A stretch of 39,871 nucleotides of DNA from a virus. The DNA lies in the IMG/VR virus record IMGVR_UViG_3300042868_006346, positions 1-39,871 of that record, one strand, 5' to 3'. Shown in pieces: positions 36,377 through 39,871 of this stretch. The notes below the pieces were generated by a model. It was not told the DNA's origin. It searched no databases and saw only the letters and a list, made by a program, of their open reading frames with translations. Every line of letters begins with the position of its first letter. Within the stretch, counting starts at the first letter, position 1. The translations under genes and the position numbers were made by a program.

Positions 36377-36689
36377 AATAGAAGAAGTGGTTTTCTAATG
36401 TCGCTTTATAATCTTGTAAAGAACCTAACAAAGGAAAGGGAATTGTCAATACCGCAGCATCAGGTATGTTAAATTCAAAACCTGTATATTGAGGATTAGC
36501 TAACATTATTAACCATCCAAAAAATGGCGTACCATAAAATTGTTGGGACACTTTATCCAATCTAGATATACCTACTTTATATATGTATAATTTATCTGAA
36601 CTTTTTGGTGGTAAATTCACATATGGTACAACGGTTTGTACTCCATTCTGAATAAATTGATTATATCTATTATAATACTGTAGAGCCAT
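36366..36689 (-). CDS. Baseplate wedge protein, gp53-like
   Basis: A 107-residue protein whose core, RLDKVSQQFYGTPFFGWLIM followed by LANPQY and IPDAAVLTIPFPL, is the conserved element of T4 gp53 baseplate wedge proteins and of the LysM-like tail proteins related to them. T4 gp53 is 196 residues, so this is a minimal version. It would clamp neighbouring wedges around the hub. It starts two bases after the stop of the OmpA-like-domain gene and its end overlaps the start of the hub-like gene by 11 bases, a tight structural operon. Motif recognition is confident; exact orthology to gp53 is somewhat less so. Confidence 0.85.
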   Translation of the reverse strand: MALQYYNRYNQFIQNGVQTVVPYVNLPPKSSDKLYIYKVGISRLDKVSQQFYGTPFFGWLIMLANPQYTGFEFNIPDAAVLTIPFPLLGSLQDYKATLENHFFYYGR

Positions 36690-36691
36690 TT

Positions 36692-39600
36692 TTAACTAAA
36701 TTTAACCTTACCATTAAATGTGTTTTGTTTATTGTTTACGTTAACATCACTATAAAGATCCGCTAGTTTCTTTTTCTTTTGTATGTTGTCACCAACATTG
36801 TCCGTTGTATACTGAATCTTACTATCAAATTGTTCAATTGTAAATTTTTCGTAATTAGTTATATAGTCTTCACTTTTGGTTGCATCTTCCAATTGTTTGA
36901 TTTCAGCGTCGTGTTCTGTTTTAAAACTTCTTTTTAATGTCTCACAATATCTTCTTATTGCATCTACTAATGATTGTTTATCTTTAACTTTGTCAACACC
37001 GGTTAAAGAATCAACAAACGTATTAAATTTATTATCATCAAGGAAAATTGGGGACATAACCAAATAAAATCTTCTCAACTCTTCTGTTGGGAATATTGTT
37101 AATACTGGGTCAAAATTTAGTGTTGATGTGTTATAGTTACCAGTGATAACGTTATCCTTAAGAAACTTTTTAGAAAAATCAGTTATTTTATCACCAACAG
37201 TAGTTTTAAAAGCGGTTGTAATTTTTGTTATTGTACCATTTGTATCCGCAGTCAAAGTATAAACTTTATAATTACCTGTACCCAATTTAATACCATCAAG
37301 TGAATTACAAACAACATCCGACTTTCTTAATGTATAATTGTAAGTTTCTTGGTATGTTGTCATTGTGTTTAATGGTACAATAACTAAATCATTAAGTTCG
37401 GTTTTCATCTTACTTATTTCTTCTTCCAATTTTCTAGACAAATTTCTTAATGACGCGTCTGTGGCATCATAGAGTATCTTGAATGTTGTATATTCAAGTG
37501 TTATAGGGTTATTACCTGTTGCCACATCATCAACCGCCTTATCAACTAATTTTTCAACTCTTTCTTCTATTGAATTAGATTTACCATATAATTCGGCACC
37601 TACCGGTGTTCCATATACATCTAATTGCCCTTCACTAAAACTTCTATCTAAACTTACTAAAGATAAAATTCCTGAGTTAGTTAAATTTACTATTGTTTTA
37701 GTTTGATCAACAATCGTTTTAAAGTAATTTTGGGTTCCTGTAGACAATTCATTTATTAATGGTGTATATTCAATTTCACCCGTTTCAAAACTTCCATTAT
37801 TTTGTGAATTTGTTGTGACAATTGTACCAATAGTTCCACCACCTTTTTGTGGTAATTGATTCTCAACCTGTCTAGTTGATACCGCACCCGTGTTAGCACC
37901 CGCGCCTTTTACTATTTTTTGTACCAACTCATTATCTCTTTCTGAGGTATCTTCAGTTGCCACCGCACGTTCATCATAAATTTCTGTGTTTGCGTAGTAA
38001 TTAAACGATAAAGCGTTTTGTAATTGTTTAATAGGATTTGCCAAACCATGACCACCAATAAAATCAAATCCTAATGTTATTTTTGCAATCATTGGTTGAA
38101 CCCCAATACCTTCAGGATTGATATCAAACACTAATGGGTCATATGCTATACTCAACGAGTTAGGTACAATCTTAGTATGGAAAAAGTCTCCAATTCTTAA
38201 AACTAATATAGGTGGAGCACCAAACGCAGTGTTTAACGCGTCGTTATATTTTGGTTTACCATCAGGTCCAATAACAGGTATTGTTTGTCCCGGTCTCATA
38301 CATTGTTGTAAGAATGTTAATCTCGCATTTAACCCTTCAGGTGTTGTTGAGTGGAACGCGGGACTAAAATATTTTATTTTATCTTTTAAACTATCAAACA
38401 CCATTGGATCGCTTTCTTTCAAAACATCAAAATAGTCACATTCTGAAAAAAGATATCTTAATATTTTTTTAGATATACCCTCCTTAACTTTTTGTATCGG
38501 ATCAGGTTGTGGGACAATTTTAATTGGTGGTACTAGTATTTCTTGTGGAATTTCTTCAATTGTTGTTGTATCACTTGGTGGTTCAAAATTTGGATCAAAC
38601 TCAACCTCCTCCTCAATTTTAGGTGGGACTATACCAACAGTCGCAGCAACGGCCTTGATTTTAACTTTCCTACACGCCATTGCAGGAACCGAATACCATT
38701 CACCACCATAATTATTAATTGATCCTGTTGGTGATCCGTCTCTAATATTACTGTTACAATTTATCGTAAAATTGAACCCGTCTCTACTTTTTGGTGTTAC
38801 ATCTGCAACCTCACCTCTTGGTGTTGATTTGATGATAAACTTCTTATCATTAATTAATTGTCCGAGACTTGTTCCATCAACAGTTTGTCCACTAAACCAT
38901 TTTAAAACAGAGTCAATTCTTCTATCAGATAGATAAGCATTATATTGTTCATTTTGTATTGGCGATGCAGATCCTTCCAATTCTATTGTTACGGTACCAC
39001 TTTTATCTATTATTATTTCTTTAATCTTTTGTATTAACTCTGTTTTTATAACATCAAAATTATAAATTACAGTGTTATCAAAGAAATCTTGTACTGACTC
39101 TTTAAGGAATTCTTGTGTTTCTGACGAACCCGACTTTTTTGCATAACACTTAGCAGGAGCTTTAGTCACATAAGGACCATTTCTCAATCCAATATAAAAA
39201 TCATAATATTGTTCATAATTATAATTTTGATATGAACCTGTCATATCGTATTGTTCTCTACCTAATGCACCTGCGATTTTCCATACTTCAGGATCTTCAG
39301 GGTCTTTAATAGGATTATTATAATACGGTGAATCATTTTCAAAATAAAACGCAAAATCTAAAAATCCTCTTAATTCATCATCCGCACTAATTTGATCAGT
39401 AACCGCAGGTGTTATTGTTATCTCAGTATTACTTTGTGTTTGTGTAGCTCCGTCAGTACCACCTTGATTACCCTCAATAGAACCACCGGCAATTATCTCA
39501 GTTGGTATACCTTGTAATATTGTATTAATTTCTTCTTGTGTTGTTCTTGGTTCGTTTAATAACTGTTGATAAGTATATAATTGACTTGTTGGTATAGTAT

Positions 39601-39871
39601 TAAACTTTAACGCCAAATCATATAAATCGTATTTCACACAACCAGCAAAAAATGAATCTAATATTGAATTAACCTCTTGTGGTGTTCTATTCTTTAACTG
39701 TTCTCTAACAATAGTGTTCATAACGGATGGGTGATCCACAACAATTTTCCAACTTAAACTTCCCGTCCTTTGTGTATTTTTGTACGTAAAGATTGGTTCA
39801 GGTCTACCAAGAAAAGACGTTGGATTCCAACTTGCTCTACTATCTTCACTAAATGATATGTCATATGGTGG
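36692..39871 (-). CDS. Partial large baseplate-associated protein with OmpA-like domain
   Basis: The frame is open to the right edge of the window, so the start lies outside. A GTG at 39739 could be mistaken for the start, but the upstream codons read as continuous protein (FLGRPEPIFTYKNTQRTG, then SLSWKIVVDHPS), so I extend the gene to 39871; at least 1059 residues. About 38900-39010 encodes VTIELEGSASPIQNEQYNAY followed by LSDRRIDSVLKWF, the signature of the OmpA-like C-terminal domain that binds peptidoglycan (GxAxxxxxxxxN..LSxRR). About 38020-38230 encodes LRIGDFFHTKIVPNSLSIAY and INPEGIGVQPMIAKITLGFD, a motif I associate with large contractile phage baseplates. A long coiled coil and a Lys-rich tail close the protein. 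It directly precedes the gp53-like gene. Confidence 0.8.
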   Translation of the reverse strand, partial: PPYDISFSEDSRASWNPTSFLGRPEPIFTYKNTQRTGSLSWKIVVDHPSVMNTIVREQLKNRTPQEVNSILDSFFAGCVKYDLYDLALKFNTIPTSQLYTYQQLLNEPRTTQEEINTILQGIPTEIIAGGSIEGNQGGTDGATQTQSNTEITITPAVTDQISADDELRGFLDFAFYFENDSPYYNNPIKDPEDPEVWKIAGALGREQYDMTGSYQNYNYEQYYDFYIGLRNGPYVTKAPAKCYAKKSGSSETQEFLKESVQDFFDNTVIYNFDVIKTELIQKIKEIIIDKSGTVTIELEGSASPIQNEQYNAYLSDRRIDSVLKWFSGQTVDGTSLGQLINDKKFIIKSTPRGEVADVTPKSRDGFNFTINCNSNIRDGSPTGSINNYGGEWYSVPAMACRKVKIKAVAATVGIVPPKIEEEVEFDPNFEPPSDTTTIEEIPQEILVPPIKIVPQPDPIQKVKEGISKKILRYLFSECDYFDVLKESDPMVFDSLKDKIKYFSPAFHSTTPEGLNARLTFLQQCMRPGQTIPVIGPDGKPKYNDALNTAFGAPPILVLRIGDFFHTKIVPNSLSIAYDPLVFDINPEGIGVQPMIAKITLGFDFIGGHGLANPIKQLQNALSFNYYANTEIYDERAVATEDTSERDNELVQKIVKGAGANTGAVSTRQVENQLPQKGGGTIGTIVTTNSQNNGSFETGEIEYTPLINELSTGTQNYFKTIVDQTKTIVNLTNSGILSLVSLDRSFSEGQLDVYGTPVGAELYGKSNSIEERVEKLVDKAVDDVATGNNPITLEYTTFKILYDATDASLRNLSRKLEEEISKMKTELNDLVIVPLNTMTTYQETYNYTLRKSDVVCNSLDGIKLGTGNYKVYTLTADTNGTITKITTAFKTTVGDKITDFSKKFLKDNVITGNYNTSTLNFDPVLTIFPTEELRRFYLVMSPIFLDDNKFNTFVDSLTGVDKVKDKQSLVDAIRRYCETLKRSFKTEHDAEIKQLEDATKSEDYITNYEKFTIEQFDSKIQYTTDNVGDNIQKKKKLADLYSDVNVNNKQNTFNGKVKFS

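Noticed and set aside
39737-39739. GTG at 39739 as the start of the rightmost gene
   Set aside because: The frame stays open to the edge and the extra 44 codons read as typical structural protein sequence, so the gene is truncated by the window.
1-39871. tRNA genes, integrase, transposase or attachment sites
   Set aside because: No stretch long enough is free of genes, and I saw no cloverleaf, recombinase or inverted-repeat element.

Overview
The window looks like part of the genome of a large, virulent, contractile-tailed (myovirus, distantly T4-like) phage infecting a member of the Bacteroidota. Evidence for the phage type is a set of recognisable T4-family products: gp25-like, gp6-like and gp53-like baseplate wedge proteins, a UvsX-type recombinase, a gp32-type single-strand binding protein, a gp41/DnaB-type helicase and an RNase H/FEN-type 5' nuclease. 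Evidence for the host is indirect: seven SprB-type repeats (typical of Bacteroidota gliding adhesins) and a PKD domain in virion genes, a small DUF5522-like protein common in that phylum, AT-rich DNA, and start codons preceded by A/T-rich sequence mostly without a Shine-Dalgarno motif. No integrase, IS element, tRNA or CRISPR array was seen.

Every gene I accept lies on the minus strand, so transcription runs from high to low coordinates. Region A (39871 to 28472) is a structural block: a partial large baseplate protein with an OmpA-like domain, a gp53-like protein, a 2319-residue baseplate hub-like protein, a 74-residue protein and a Pro/Ala-rich acidic coiled-coil protein, closed by a strong hairpin terminator (28438-28473). 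Region B (28425 to 21338) is a replication and nucleotide operon. It opens with a near-consensus -35/-10 promoter directly after that terminator, then gp32-like SSB, a hairpin (27451-27481), UvsX, 5' nuclease, an unknown 149-residue protein, helicase, a monomeric class II (B12-dependent) ribonucleotide reductase, a 27-codon mini-gene and a DUF5522-like protein. It ends at a second terminator whose stem contains that last gene's stop codon.

Region C (21336 to 1 and beyond) is the second structural block: gp25, gp6, a 1751-residue protein at the T4 gp7 position with a membrane-like segment, five baseplate or tail proteins, a 749-residue SprB-repeat protein, a 100-residue partner sharing its C-terminal tail, a 1005-residue beta-roll fibre, and the start of another virion protein. 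Four junctions here use the same one-base stop/start overlap (TAATG), so expression is probably translationally coupled.

An octamer TATTTATA (or TATTTATC) on the coding strand recurs in front of the few genes that have real upstream spacers and is a candidate late promoter element. The most novel part is the host-facing cassette at 379-5982: a phage appears to use gliding-adhesin-like repeats and a cysteine-rich beta-roll in its adsorption apparatus.
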